Notes: generated from the sequence alone by a model not told the origin. A stretch of 64,000 bases of DNA from Euzebya rosea (GCF_003073135.1 NZ_PGDQ01000010.1:154088-218087); one strand, 5' to 3'. Positions 1 to 8,977 are shown, counted from the stretch's first letter. A program made the numbers and translations.

Positions 1-286
1 CGGGCCCCCGCAGCCTGGTCGGTTCACATCGGCCAGCCCGCGGACCTCCCACAACTTCACACCGGAGGGCTCCTTTCAAGGCCGAAGGAGACTCATCGGT
101 GTGATTCGACATGCGCGGTGGATGGTCGGTGGGATTCGGTGGTGAATGAGGTTGGCATGGGTGTGATGTGTAGCCGTGTCCCAGCCGGAGCGAGGTGATC
201 CGGACCCCTGCTGGGAGGCATGACGCAGTAGTTGCGCCTCGCGAACTGCGTGGGCGGGTGGACGGGCCCGTCCACCCTCGACGGCC
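1..286. other. left edge, no gene seen
   Basis: No open frame here has recognisable protein character; the frames present are short, arginine- and proline-rich shadows. The only structure noticed is the perfect palindrome at 256-277, listed separately. The stretch lies downstream of the minus-strand glycosyltransferase gene. Confidence 0.5.
256..277 (-). terminator. 22-bp perfect palindrome after glycosyltransferase gene
   Basis: GGGTGGACGGG is followed directly by its exact reverse complement, CCCGTCCACCC. It lies 9 bp past the minus-strand stop at 287-289, where a transcript-end hairpin would be expected. There is no T-run, so it may be a GC-rich or Rho-assisted end, or a protein-binding palindrome. 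Confidence 0.4.
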
Positions 287-1981
287 TCATGGCGACGGTG
301 TCGCGGCGTAGGGGCCTACCGCCCAGGTGATGTTGGTCGCGCAACCGCGCCATCTGAAGCGGCGGCGTGCGCGAGTGCGCAGGTCGGCCGCGCGCCGATT
401 GGCTCCATCGAGGTCGTCGAGCAATTCGACGATTGCGTCGCGCCATGCCGTCGCGGGGTCTACACCGCCGATCTCGCGGACGGGCAGCCGGATCTCCGGG
501 GCGAGATCGGTGAGCAGCATCCCGGCTCCGCTCTCGTCGGAGACCAGCACGGGGATCCCCTCACCGATCGCCTCGAAGGCGACCAGGCCGAACCCCTCGA
601 CCGCCGAGGGGACGAGCACCGCCGCCGCCCGTCCGAAGTGGTCCCGGAGTACGTCCGGGTCGTCAGTGAACGGCTGCATCTCCACGTCCAGGCCCCGTCC
701 ATCCCAATTCTCGATTATGTGCGCGCGCAGGTCCGCCCGTTCGGCGTCCGGCACCCCGACGAGGAGAAGATGGGGACGGGTCTCGCGTGGCCTGTCGATG
801 GACGCGAGCGCCCGGACGACTACGTCAACGCCCTTGATGGTGGCGTCCTCCAAACGGCCGAGGAGCAGCAGGACGGGACGGCCGCCTCGAGCGCGCGGCC
901 TCGGTTCGGTGTCGGGAACGCCGGGGATCAGCGCGTGCACGTGGACGTCGTATCGGGCGCCAAGGTTGTTGGCCAGGTATCGCCCTATTGCGAAGACGTG
1001 ATCTGCTGCGCGAGAGAGTGCTCGTTCGATGTCGTTTCTCATATGCGCGTCGTGCGTGACATTCGGCGTGTCTTTGAACGACGAGAGTTCGATGGGGTCC
1101 ATGTGTAGAAGGTGGGCATACTGCGCGTCGACCGATCGGGCCAGTCCGATGGCCTGCTGCCCGGTCACCCTGCCGTGGCCGATCACCAGATCGACCCGCT
1201 GGGGCAGCCCGGGGTGCCGTCCCGTCAGATACACCAGCCCGTCGTCGACGATCGGGACGTGGTCGCTCCAGGCCAGGAGTGTGACGTCGCGTTGTGCGGC
1301 GTCTTCGACCTCGTGCTCGCCTGCCTCAGGGACGATGGTGTAGGTGTCGTGCATGGTGGCGAGCGCGCTGGCGAGTTCACGGTTGACCGTCGAGACCCCA
1401 CCCTTTGACGACCGCCATTCGGTGCCCACGAGGACGATGTGCAGCCGCTCGAAGCGGAGTGGATCGTCCGGAGGTCCCGTGTGGACGTAGGAGCTAATCT
1501 CCGCATGGTGCAGCCATTCCGGGTGCGCGTTGCAGGCCATCTTGGCCACGCGCTCGGCCCTAGCGTCGTCCATCGTGTCGAGCCATGCGAGCAGTGTTTT
1601 GTGATCCTGCACCGCCGCGGCGTCGACCGCGTCGGCTAGCTGTCCGTCCCAGCTTCCCACGTCGTATTGCTCGCCGACCCAAAGCCGCATGTCCGACTGC
1701 ACGTCATGGCCGTCAGACCACCAATCAAGGTCCAGACCGACCCCACAGGTGGCACATGCGTCCGGGACGGAGTCGGCGTTGTACCACTCCACGCAGACGG
1801 GACAGGGCACGGTACGGTTCCCGCACGCGTCGCACTGCTCCAACTCCACCTGCCCGTATGCGACCACGACGTCTGCCTCGGCTCCTGTCGTGACGATGGC
1901 GTTCGCCACCTCCACGACCTGCCAATCCCCCAGGCAGGAGATCCCGTTGCCCCAGTCCATGTGCACGTCGATCTTCTCCAC
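287..1981 (-). CDS. family 4-like glycosyltransferase with N-terminal zinc-ribbon-like region
   Basis: 564 residues from a GTG start. Residues about 45-80 hold three CxxC pairs (CDAC, CPVC, CATC), which resemble a zinc ribbon. Residues about 80-170 are unassigned. From about 176 the protein looks like a GT-B enzyme: a Rossmann start LHIVLVG, the donor-domain phrase LLLLGRLEDATIKGVDVVV, and near the end SAVEGFGLVAFEAIGEGIPV, the EX7E-type nucleotide-sugar site of GT4 enzymes. The phrase SSKGGVSTVNRELA marks the acceptor domain. It likely transfers a sugar to an unknown acceptor. It has no operon partner on its left in the window, and a decayed transposase lies on its right. The fold call is firm; the substrate is unknown. 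Confidence 0.75.
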   Translation of the reverse strand: MEKIDVHMDWGNGISCLGDWQVVEVANAIVTTGAEADVVVAYGQVELEQCDACGNRTVPCPVCVEWYNADSVPDACATCGVGLDLDWWSDGHDVQSDMRLWVGEQYDVGSWDGQLADAVDAAAVQDHKTLLAWLDTMDDARAERVAKMACNAHPEWLHHAEISSYVHTGPPDDPLRFERLHIVLVGTEWRSSKGGVSTVNRELASALATMHDTYTIVPEAGEHEVEDAAQRDVTLLAWSDHVPIVDDGLVYLTGRHPGLPQRVDLVIGHGRVTGQQAIGLARSVDAQYAHLLHMDPIELSSFKDTPNVTHDAHMRNDIERALSRAADHVFAIGRYLANNLGARYDVHVHALIPGVPDTEPRPRARGGRPVLLLLGRLEDATIKGVDVVVRALASIDRPRETRPHLLLVGVPDAERADLRAHIIENWDGRGLDVEMQPFTDDPDVLRDHFGRAAAVLVPSAVEGFGLVAFEAIGEGIPVLVSDESGAGMLLTDLAPEIRLPVREIGGVDPATAWRDAIVELLDDLDGANRRAADLRTRARRRFRWRGCATNITWAVGPYAATPSP

Positions 1982-2237
1982 GCCTTCATCCTATTGAGAA
2001 GGTCGGGTGCTCACCTGCCTCTCCGACGGTGCATCTCGGTACCCCCTTCGGGCACCCTTGTGCGCAGACTCGTCATCCTCATGGGGCAAGGTGAACTGTC
2101 GACAGCGTCGGGTCGCGTCGGTCCCCATCAGGGCCTCGGCGAGCTCGGAGACGACAGACTGCTCTTGGGCCGTCGTGCGTTGCCTTCGTGCTATGGGAGA
2201 CGCTCGATCTCTCAGATCATGGCTGCGGCCCTCCGAG

Positions 2238-2760
2238 GAGCTGATCGAGGTCGAGCTCACTGCCAAGGTCGGCGCCGAGCCTGGGGAGCGGAATCCCGTT
2301 CCGCCTCAACCAGCGCAACGGCCACCGCCCCATGCTGCTCTCGACCCCGGCGGGCGATGTCGAGGTCGCGACCAAGCTGCGCAAGGGCAGCTTCTTCCCC
2401 GAGCTGCTCGAGCCTCGCCGTCGCATCGACAAGGCCCTGTGGGCGGGGATCATGCGTGCCTACATCACCGGGACTACCTCGAGGGAGGTCGATAGGACTC
2501 GTCAAGGCCTTGGGCCGTGAGAGACATCTCGAGAGTCGACGGTGAGCCCTGTGCGCAAGCTCATCGACGACGGCGTCGCGATCCTGCGGCAGCCCCGGCC
2601 GGATCCTCAGCCGTTCTGCTACGTCTGGTTGGGCGCGCCCTACGCCCACGTCCGCGAGGCCGGCCAGGTCGTCAGGAAGCCGTTGTCATCGCTACCGGTG
2701 TCCGCGGTGATGGGCGCCACGAGGTCCTCGGGGTCGACACCGGCAACTCTGCGAACGGGA
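2238..2760 (+). pseudogene. degenerate IS256-family (Mutator-type) transposase
   Basis: Pieces of an IS256 transposase appear in order but in different frames: SEELIEVELTAKVGAEPGER (about 2238-2300), then RNGHRPM followed by GSFFPELLEPRRRIDKALW (about 2320-2490), LVKALGRE (about 2498-2520), VWLGAPYAHVREAGQVV (about 2623-2672) and EAVVIATGVRGDGRHEVLG (about 2672-2735). At least four frameshifts separate them and the catalytic C-terminal part is missing, so the copy is dead. No terminal inverted repeats were identified. The bases from 1982 to 2237 hold no recognisable gene. Confidence 0.75.
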
Positions 2761-3024
2761 AAGGCTGTACGAGTTCTCCGCAGCCTTGCGGACGGCCACA
2801 CACGGCGCTGGGCTGGCGCACTTCTGCTGAGGCGCTCGAGCAGCTACTGCGAGCCGCTGAACAGACAGGCGTTGCGACGACGGTTGAGCCGAAGCAGTTC
2901 ACGTGGCGGATGTTCACCCCTTCGTGGTCGAAGCTCGCCAGATCACCACCGCAGCATGAGCGTCCAGTCACCAGACTTCACGAAACTCATGGCACCACCG
3001 AGGCCTTCACATCACCCGGGCGCC
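2761..3024. other. no intact gene; possible mobile-element debris
   Basis: Between the transposase remnant and the ligase gene there are only short frames with no family I recognise. One frame has a protein-like run (residues ALEQLLRAAEQTGVATTVEP around 2830-2890), which could be debris of another element, but I cannot assign it. Confidence 0.35.
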
Positions 3025-4656
3025 TCACCCGTCGGCTGGGCCCTGGATGGCCAGGCTTCCCTCCCGGTGCTGCGCGCGAAGCAGCTTCTTATCGTACTTG
3101 CCGACCGACGTCTTCGGGACCTCTTCGATGAAGGTCCAACGCTCCGGAATCCACCACTTGGCAACCTTGTCGGCGAGGTACTGCTGCAGGTCACTCGGCG
3201 TCGTGAACGCGTGGGGGGTCAGCACGACGCAGGCCAGAGGCCGCTCCGTCCACTTATCGTCCGGGATCCCGATGACTGTTGCCTCCACCACCTCCGGATG
3301 ACCGATGATGGCGTTCTCCAAGTCGACGGAGGAAATCCACTCCCCACCCGACTTGATGACGTCCTTGGTCCGGTCCACGACCTGCATGAAACCATTGGGT
3401 TCGACAAGGCCCACGTCGCCGGTCCGGAGCCAGCCGTCCTCGGTGAACTTCTCCGGGTCGTCGACGTTGTGGTAACGCCTGGCTATCCAGGGGCCCCTCA
3501 CCTGCACCTCGCCGACCGACTGGCCGTCCCAAGGTTGCTCGATGCCACCATCGACGATCCTCAGCTCAACGCCGGGCACGAGCCGTCCAGTCTTCGCTCG
3601 CCAGTTCGCCTGGGTTTCAGGGTCGTCGGCGGCGCTCGCTGGCGGGATCGACAGGGTCCCGAGCGGTGACATCTCCGTCATTCCCCAGCCTTGGACGATC
3701 TTCACGCCATGATCGATGTCGAAGGCCAGGACCATGGATCTGGGCACGGCTGCGCCGCCGACGACGACACGTTGGAGTGACGACAGGTCGATGTCGGTCT
3801 GGCGACCCAGCTGGAGGACGCCGTTCCACACGGTCGGGACCGCCGCGGAGAAGTTCGGTTGCTCGGCCTCGATGAAGCGTACCAACGGTTCGGGCTGGAG
3901 AAACGGTCCCGGCTGGAGGATGTCGGAGCCCATGGCCCAGCAGATGTAGATGAGGCCCCATGCGTTCGCGTGGAACTGCGGCACAACGATGAGGCTCCGG
4001 TCCCCCTCGCTGACATGGAGGCCCCCTGCGGCAGCCCCCATGGCGTGCGTCCACTGGGATCGATGGCTGTACGCCACGCCCTTGGGGCTGCCAGTGGTGC
4101 CGGACGTGTGGCACAGCATGCTGGCGGCCGACTCCTCCACATGGGGCCAGGCGAAGCCCGACGGCGGATCCCTCAGGAGGTCGTCGTAGCGAATGACCGG
4201 ACGATCGAGGAGTGAGACGTCCCCCTCACCGACCACCACGACATGCTCTACCGTCCGCAGTGCGTCCCCTGCCTGGGCCAGCAACCCGATGAGGGACCCG
4301 TCCACGAGGATGACCCGGTCACCACCGTCCCGGATGACGTAGTCAAGCTGGTCCGCCGACAGGCGGATGTTGAGCGTGTGCAGGACCGCCCCCATGCACG
4401 GGACGGCGAAGTACGCCTCCACATGCTCCTGGTTGTTCCACATGAACGTGCCGACCACATCGCCCGGCTGAACTCCCAAGGACGCGAGCCCAGCGGCCAG
4501 ACGCTGTGTCCGATCGGCCGTCTCGGCGAACGTCACACGTCGCGATGCGTCCCCGAGCCACGTGACCACCTCGCGTTCTGCGTGCACCCGTGAGCCGTGC
4601 CGGAACAGCTGTGTCACGGTCAGGGGCAGATCGTCCATCATCGTGCTGGTGATCAT
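3025..4656 (-). CDS. acyl-CoA ligase, FadD/AlkK-like (AMP-forming)
   Basis: About 543 residues of the ANL superfamily, which activates a carboxylic acid to an acyl-adenylate and then a CoA thioester. The P-loop [10 protein letters not shown] lies near residues 184-193. The A5-type motif GWGMTEMSP, the hinge-region motif GWLRTGDVG and a C-terminal domain with the catalytic lysine in VGKYDKK are all present. Two in-frame ATGs lie close together at the start; the one at 4656 is chosen because an AAAGG stretch sits 6 nt before it. It is the last gene of the minus-strand operon that starts at 7615. The sequence resembles medium- or long-chain fatty-acid ligases, but aromatic or cyclic acids are equally possible. 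Confidence 0.88.
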   Translation of the reverse strand: MITSTMMDDLPLTVTQLFRHGSRVHAEREVVTWLGDASRRVTFAETADRTQRLAAGLASLGVQPGDVVGTFMWNNQEHVEAYFAVPCMGAVLHTLNIRLSADQLDYVIRDGGDRVILVDGSLIGLLAQAGDALRTVEHVVVVGEGDVSLLDRPVIRYDDLLRDPPSGFAWPHVEESAASMLCHTSGTTGSPKGVAYSHRSQWTHAMGAAAGGLHVSEGDRSLIVVPQFHANAWGLIYICWAMGSDILQPGPFLQPEPLVRFIEAEQPNFSAAVPTVWNGVLQLGRQTDIDLSSLQRVVVGGAAVPRSMVLAFDIDHGVKIVQGWGMTEMSPLGTLSIPPASAADDPETQANWRAKTGRLVPGVELRIVDGGIEQPWDGQSVGEVQVRGPWIARRYHNVDDPEKFTEDGWLRTGDVGLVEPNGFMQVVDRTKDVIKSGGEWISSVDLENAIIGHPEVVEATVIGIPDDKWTERPLACVVLTPHAFTTPSDLQQYLADKVAKWWIPERWTFIEEVPKTSVGKYDKKLLRAQHREGSLAIQGPADG

Positions 4657-4713
4657 CGTCATCCTTTCTGGCAGGGTGCGTGTCCGCGGTCTTTCCTCGG
4701 TCGTTGCCTCGGA

Positions 4714-5241
4714 TCAGTCCTGAAGACCGAATCGTGCGCTGGGATCTGAGAGATGGGCGAAGTCGACCTCCACGAAGTGGGCCGTCGCGGTGACGATCTG
4801 ACGGCCGCCCTGGCTCGCCGAGGCCTCCAGATGGAGGTCACGTCCTCGGCGTTCCACCAGTGAGGCAGTCAGATGGGTGTCGACGTCGAGCCGAGTCGGC
4901 AGCCGATAGGTGACGTGGAGGTCCCTCGTGACCGCAGGGACCATGATGCGGACCAGGACGAAGCCGAACAGATCGTCCAGCACTGCTGCGACCGCGCCTC
5001 CGTGTGCGACACCCGGCGCCCCCCCGTGAGACGCATCGAACTGCTGCGTCGCCTGGACTGCGTGACCGTCGGCCGCGAACACCTGCAGCCCCAGCCCTGA
5101 GGGGTTCTCCTCGCCGCACACGAAGCACCACGGGGCGTGCGGGGGCAGCCGCTCGCCTGCAGCCCACCCGCCCTTCTCGAAGGCATCACGGATGGCTTGC
5201 CCCAAGGCCACGGCATCCTGCCCGCCGGGACCTGCCGTCAT
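4714..5241 (-). CDS. PaaI-type hotdog thioesterase
   Basis: 175 residues. The core HGGAVAAVLDDLFG is the PaaI/DUF4442-type hotdog helix, with the usual HGG signature and a following acidic residue that serve in thioester hydrolysis. A CFVCG motif precedes the fold, as in many PaaI-like proteins of fatty-acid or aromatic operons. The ATG at 5241 overlaps the stop of the BtrH-like gene by 4 nt, so the longer frame upstream is not used. It probably releases CoA from stalled or toxic acyl-CoA intermediates. Confidence 0.85.
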   Translation of the reverse strand: MTAGPGGQDAVALGQAIRDAFEKGGWAAGERLPPHAPWCFVCGEENPSGLGLQVFAADGHAVQATQQFDASHGGAPGVAHGGAVAAVLDDLFGFVLVRIMVPAVTRDLHVTYRLPTRLDVDTHLTASLVERRGRDLHLEASASQGGRQIVTATAHFVEVDFAHLSDPSARFGLQD

Positions 5242-6311
5242 CCCTCTGCCCGATGGCCGGCCGGCGTCGTGCGTGCTGCGAGTTCCAGAGCAGCGCACGC
5301 AGCCCGCTCCAGATGGGTGATCTCGCGCACGGTGTCTTCGAGCTCACGGAGTGAGGACGACTCCCCAACGCACGCTGTTGCGAGTGACGACCACGCCCTG
5401 GCGGCGGTCTCCCATGCCTGGCCAGCCTCGGCGAAGGGGGCGCTCTCGAGTCGGTCCGCGACGTCGGTGCAGAACTCCGCCTGGAGCCGTCGGAACAGAC
5501 CACCCCCCGTCCCAGCCTTCTCGATGAACACCGCCAGGGCCCGGCGGGACTGCGACAGGGCCTCCTCGTCCATGACCGAGGCCCACGAGCCGAGATCGGC
5601 GGCGAAGGTCTCCAGGCCCTTCAGCCCGGTGCCAGTGACCGTCCTTGGCGGTAGCGCGATCGGATCGAAGAGCTGACCCGCGCCCTCCCTCAGCTGGCGA
5701 GCCGCAGCCGCCGCAGCGGATGTCGCTGCCGTGGCGAGGTCCGGCAGCTCGTGCGGAAAGCGCATCGGCCAGGTCGCGTAGCGAACGGGATCGGGGAACC
5801 CGGTCGAGGAACGGGCTCGGTCGAGGTCCTCGGCAGGGACTACCTGGGGCTCGATCCGGTCATTGTCAACAACGGTGACCGTGCCGGCCGTCTCGTCGTA
5901 GCCGATGGCCACGATGTCGTGACGGGTGTTGGACAGCTGGACGCGCAGGTACGGCAGGAACGCGATGTCGGCGTTGAGCATCACCGGGCGGCCTTGGTCC
6001 AGCTCGTCGGTGAGCCACCTCCAGGCAACGGCCGGGTCGTCGGTCTGGTTCCGGGAGGTCTCCACTCCCAGCCGCGCGCACACGTTGGCTTCCAGTTCGG
6101 CGTCCCGACCAACGAGGTAGACCGGGGGAGTGAGGCCGGGGACCCGCAGGTAGGTGAAGGCCAGCGATCCCCCCAGGCCGAACACCAGGCCCTCGCTGAG
6201 CGGTCGACCCCAGTCCAGTCCCGCCCACGTGAGCAGATCTCGCAGAGCGCCAGAGCCGCAATGACCTCCGAGCCGCTGGGGGTACCCATCGATGTGCACT
6301 GCGCGCCGCAT
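5238..6311 (-). CDS. BtrH-like (butirosin H N-terminal domain / DUF4872) protein
   Basis: 357 residues. The start HIDGYPQRLGGHCGSGALRD has the Cys-containing N-terminal motif of BtrH-type proteins, which have a C39-peptidase-like fold. RHDIVAIGYDE followed by VTVVDND corresponds to the catalytic His/Asp region of that fold. The second half is helical and DUF4872-like. BtrH moves an acyl group from a carrier protein to an amine in butirosin synthesis; what such a protein does in a CoA-thioester operon is unknown. The start at 6311 is preferred because GGAG lies 8 nt upstream. It is co-transcribed with two thioesterases and overlaps the downstream PaaI gene by 4 nt. Confidence 0.7.
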   Translation of the reverse strand: MRRAVHIDGYPQRLGGHCGSGALRDLLTWAGLDWGRPLSEGLVFGLGGSLAFTYLRVPGLTPPVYLVGRDAELEANVCARLGVETSRNQTDDPAVAWRWLTDELDQGRPVMLNADIAFLPYLRVQLSNTRHDIVAIGYDETAGTVTVVDNDRIEPQVVPAEDLDRARSSTGFPDPVRYATWPMRFPHELPDLATAATSAAAAAARQLREGAGQLFDPIALPPRTVTGTGLKGLETFAADLGSWASVMDEEALSQSRRALAVFIEKAGTGGGLFRRLQAEFCTDVADRLESAPFAEAGQAWETAARAWSSLATACVGESSSLRELEDTVREITHLERAACAALELAARTTPAGHRAEG

Positions 6312-6349
6312 CGTCCTGTCTCCAACCATGACCTTCTTGTACCGCTTGC

Positions 6350-6379
6350 GATCAGCGGTTGTAAAATCGACCGCTGGTC
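6350..6379. repeat. inverted repeat upstream of BtrH-like gene
   Basis: GATCAGCGGT and ACCGCTGGTC (9 of 10 positions pair) are separated by the AT-rich spacer TGTAAAATCG. It covers the stop codon of the upstream thioesterase gene and lies 38 bp before the BtrH-like start. It could be an operator or a processing hairpin inside the operon. Confidence 0.4.
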
Positions 6380-6812
6380 AAGACCGTCGAGGGGGGCTCG
6401 CCGACCGCGTCCAGGGCGGGGCGGTCCGCGGTGCCATCGTCGCCAGCTCCACCCACACACGGACGTTGGTGCCGGTGGCGAGGATCTGGCCATCGCGCGA
6501 GAAGGTGTGCGTGGTGCTGAAGCTCGTACGTCTGGCCTCGCGCAGCACGACCTCCTGCACCAACTCGTCTCCGCTGCGAGCAGCCACGTGACAGTCCAGC
6601 TCCGAGTGGACCACTGGAGCCCCCCAGCCGTCAGCCAGGTCTTCCCACACCGGGTGGCCCAGCACGGCGAAGAGCTGTTGATCCCCCTCCGACATCCATC
6701 GGCGGTAGGTGTTGAAGAAGATCAGGCCCGAGTAGTCATCGTCCCCCACGAAGACCCGCCGGTCCACCGCCAACGTCGCCACCGCATCCCCGGCCTCCGG
6801 GCGGGCCGTCAC
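6378..6812 (-). CDS. YbgC/FcbC-type acyl-CoA thioesterase
   Basis: 144 residues of the 4-hydroxybenzoyl-CoA thioesterase group of hotdog proteins. VGDDDYSGLIFFNTYRRWM matches the family's active-site loop, with the catalytic Asp and the following F..Y pattern, and RRTSFSTTHTF forms the central strand pair. The start is taken as the GTG at 6812, which overlaps the stop of the upstream MaoC gene by 4 nt (GTGA); the longer frame upstream reads as arginine-rich nonsense. It likely hydrolyses an aryl- or alkyl-CoA intermediate. Confidence 0.82.
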   Translation of the reverse strand: MTARPEAGDAVATLAVDRRVFVGDDDYSGLIFFNTYRRWMSEGDQQLFAVLGHPVWEDLADGWGAPVVHSELDCHVAARSGDELVQEVVLREARRTSFSTTHTFSRDGQILATGTNVRVWVELATMAPRTAPPWTRSASPPRRS

Positions 6813-7198
6813 CGTCGTACCGTCGCACGGCCACGACCGACGACCGTGCCCTGCTGGTTGCGGACTGCGAGGGTCAGCTCCAACTCCCCGGCTCCCACCT
6901 CCTGCACAACGGCCTCGGCATCCAGGACGTCCCCTGGGAAGACCGGTGCAGTGAGGTCGACCCGCCAACGACGCACCGCAGCCACCCCGAAGGCGCGGGT
7001 CAGCATGGCTCCGGCGTAGCCCAGTACGAAGGTGCCGTGTGCGATCACGCCCGGCATGCCGGTCTGGCGGGCGAAGTCGTCCTCGACGTGCACGGGGTTC
7101 GGGTCACGCATCGCCACCGCCATGAAGGCGATGTTCATACGCCCGATCGGATCGGATCGGAGGGAGGCGGCGATCTCACCGACGGTGAAAGAAGACAT
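6809..7198 (-). CDS. MaoC-like enoyl-CoA hydratase, C-terminal-type subunit
   Basis: 129 residues, one hotdog domain. It carries the R-specific hydratase motif: Asp in AMRDPNPVH with the catalytic His, then GMPGVIAHGTFVLGYAG. Together with the next gene upstream (7202-7615), which has only the FAS1/MaoC N-terminal half, it should form a two-subunit hydratase, as in HadAB or ChsH1/ChsH2 systems. The genes are 3 nt apart. Its role would be hydration of a bulky enoyl-CoA. Confidence 0.85.
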   Translation of the reverse strand: MSSFTVGEIAASLRSDPIGRMNIAFMAVAMRDPNPVHVEDDFARQTGMPGVIAHGTFVLGYAGAMLTRAFGVAAVRRWRVDLTAPVFPGDVLDAEAVVQEVGAGELELTLAVRNQQGTVVGRGRATVRR

Positions 7199-7201
7199 GG
7201 T

Positions 7202-7615
7202 TCAACCCTTCTGGATCGTCGTGGACCGCTCACGCATCGCGAGCGTGCCGTCCTCGGTGATGTAGTCCGTGGTGAGCTCCACGAAGGTGAGGGGCCCGTT
7301 TCGCCCGTCCTTGGTCACCACGCTGGAGACCACCGGCCGAACGTCGAGCACGTCGCCCACGCGGATGGGGGCGTACTCCTCGATGTCGGCCCCGCCGTAC
7401 ATCGCCTTCATGAAGTCGATCTCCATGGCGTCGTGAACCGGATGCGCACCATAGGTCGTGACGTACATCAGGAAACCCGGCGGTACGGGTGCGCCCGCCT
7501 CCGCCGCCCAACCCTCCTCCGGGCCGATGCCCAGTGCAAGGACGAACTCCTCCGCACGTGCAGCAGTCACGGTGAAGCTGCCTGGGGGAAACGCGTAGCC
7601 GACATCGCGAACCAT
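7202..7615 (-). CDS. FAS1-like/MaoC N-terminal hydratase subunit
   Basis: 137 residues. The order PPGFLMYVTTYG, then DFMKAMYGGADIEEYAPIRVGD, then TFVELTTDYITEDG is that of the MaoC N-terminal (FAS1-type dehydratase) hotdog half, which lacks the catalytic Asp/His pair and supplies the wide acyl pocket. The start at 7615 follows a strong AGGAGG 5 nt upstream. It is the first gene of the minus-strand operon and is transcribed from the divergent promoter region with operator A. Confidence 0.83.
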   Translation of the reverse strand: MVRDVGYAFPPGSFTVTAARAEEFVLALGIGPEEGWAAEAGAPVPPGFLMYVTTYGAHPVHDAMEIDFMKAMYGGADIEEYAPIRVGDVLDVRPVVSSVVTKDGRNGPLTFVELTTDYITEDGTLAMRERSTTIQKG

Positions 7616-7637
7616 GGGACCTCCTGAGATTTGGTAC

Positions 7638-7667
7638 TTGTTCGATCCATCAATCGACCCTAGTGTA
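7638..7667. promoter_or_regulatory. divergent promoter with TetR-type operator A
   Basis: GTTCGATCCATCAATCG (7640-7656) is the reverse complement of the left-island consensus CGATTGATNGATCGAAC. For the plus strand, TTGTTC (7638-7643) and TAGTGT (7661-7666) are spaced by 17 bp and flank the element; for the minus strand TACACT lies in the same place. It should control both the 7615-to-3025 and the 7713-to-11834 operons. Confidence 0.65.
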
Positions 7668-7712
7668 GGGCGTGTCACCGCCAAGAGGCAAGCAACCGCA
7701 ATGGAGTCGAAC

Positions 7713-8882
7713 GTGCGCAACGTGGCAGTTGTCGGGGTCGGTCAGACCGCTTTTGGGAAGTTCCTGGACCGAAGCCTGAAGGGACTCGGGGCCGAGGCCA
7801 TCGCCGGTGCGCTCGATGATGCCGGGGCCCGTGCCGCAGATGTCCAAGCGGTCTTCGCGGCCAACGCGATCGCGGGCCTCATCACGGGGCAGGAGATGGT
7901 CCGCGGGCAGGTGGTGCTCACAGCGACGGGGATCGAAGGGGTCCCGGTCGTCAACGTCGAGAACGCGTGCGCCGGCGGAGCGACGGCCCTGCACCTGTCA
8001 TGGATGGCCGTTGCGTCAGGGCAGGTCGACGTCGCGCTTGCCTTCGGGGCGGAGAAGATGGCCCATGAGGACAAGCGGAAGCCGGTTCTGGCCATCGCCA
8101 CAGCGATGGACGTCGAGGAGCCGATCGACGTCGACTCCCCCTCGCCGTTCATGAGCCACTATGCCTCCCGCATCCGTCGGTACATGTCCGATACCGGGGC
8201 CACAGCGACGGACTTCGCGATGGTCGCGACGAAGGCGCAGCGCAACGGGGCCCTCAACGACCTGGCGCAGTACGGCGACGCTTCAATCACCCCCGAGGAC
8301 ATCCTCCGGGCCCGGTCGGTCGCAGATCCGTTGACCGTGCCGATGTGCTCGCCGATCGGGGACGGGGCCGCCGCGGTCCTCCTCGTGGCCCAGGACGCAC
8401 TGAACCGCTTCCCGGACGCCCAACCCCTTTACATCCGTGCGTCGGTGCTCGTCTCCGGTTCCGACCCTGATGGTGGTGGCGCCGGCGCCATCGAACGCGC
8501 TGCCCGCGCTGCCTACGACCAAGCCGGCGTCGGGCCTGAGGACCTCGATCTCGTCGAGCTTCACGACGCCAACGCGGCATCGGAGGTCATGCGCTACGAA
8601 TCCCTCGGGCTCGCCGCGGCCGGCGACGGCCCGAAGCTGGTTCGCACCGGGACCACCGCGCGGGACGGAGAGCTGCCCGTGAACCCCTCGGGGGGACTGA
8701 TCGCCCGCGGTCACCCAGTCGGGGCGACCGGATGCGCGCAGATCTACGAGCTGGCCACGCAGCTGCGAGGACGAGCAGGTGCACGCCAGGTGGCCACACC
8801 ACGAGTTGCGCTGGCGGAGAACGGCGGGGGATGGGTCCGCGGGGATGTCGCCGCCGACGCCGTCCACATCCTCACCACCTGA
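7713..8882 (+). CDS. SCPx-type thiolase / acyl-CoA acetyltransferase
   Basis: 389 residues from the GTG at 7713, with GGAG 6 nt before it; an ATG four codons upstream is the alternative. It has the nucleophilic Cys in ENACAGGAT (C86), LHDANAASE in place of the NEAF block, and GGLIARGHPVGATGC carrying the catalytic His. This is the lipid-transfer/SCP2 thiolase branch, which cleaves 3-ketoacyl-CoA. It is first in a plus-strand operon with an SDR, a MaoC protein and another thiolase, consistent with beta-oxidation of a side chain or opened ring. Confidence 0.87.
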   Translation: MRNVAVVGVGQTAFGKFLDRSLKGLGAEAIAGALDDAGARAADVQAVFAANAIAGLITGQEMVRGQVVLTATGIEGVPVVNVENACAGGATALHLSWMAVASGQVDVALAFGAEKMAHEDKRKPVLAIATAMDVEEPIDVDSPSPFMSHYASRIRRYMSDTGATATDFAMVATKAQRNGALNDLAQYGDASITPEDILRARSVADPLTVPMCSPIGDGAAAVLLVAQDALNRFPDAQPLYIRASVLVSGSDPDGGGAGAIERAARAAYDQAGVGPEDLDLVELHDANAASEVMRYESLGLAAAGDGPKLVRTGTTARDGELPVNPSGGLIARGHPVGATGCAQIYELATQLRGRAGARQVATPRVALAENGGGWVRGDVAADAVHILTT

Positions 8883-8977
8883 GCAACGCAGAGCAGGCGA
8901 CTCAGCGAACAACCAAGGGGTCCATCCGGATCGATGAGTGCTGTGGGCAGGTCGTCGACAGCTGACAAGGAGAGAAC

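Noticed and set aside
2672..2971. 99-residue minus-strand open frame with several Cys residues
   Set aside because: It lies opposite the transposase remnant and shows no domain pattern.
8883..8977. Further TetR operator in the gap before the SDR (ATCCGGATCGATGAG)
   Set aside because: Only a short core matches and the half-site spacing is wrong; the genes on both sides are probably one transcript.
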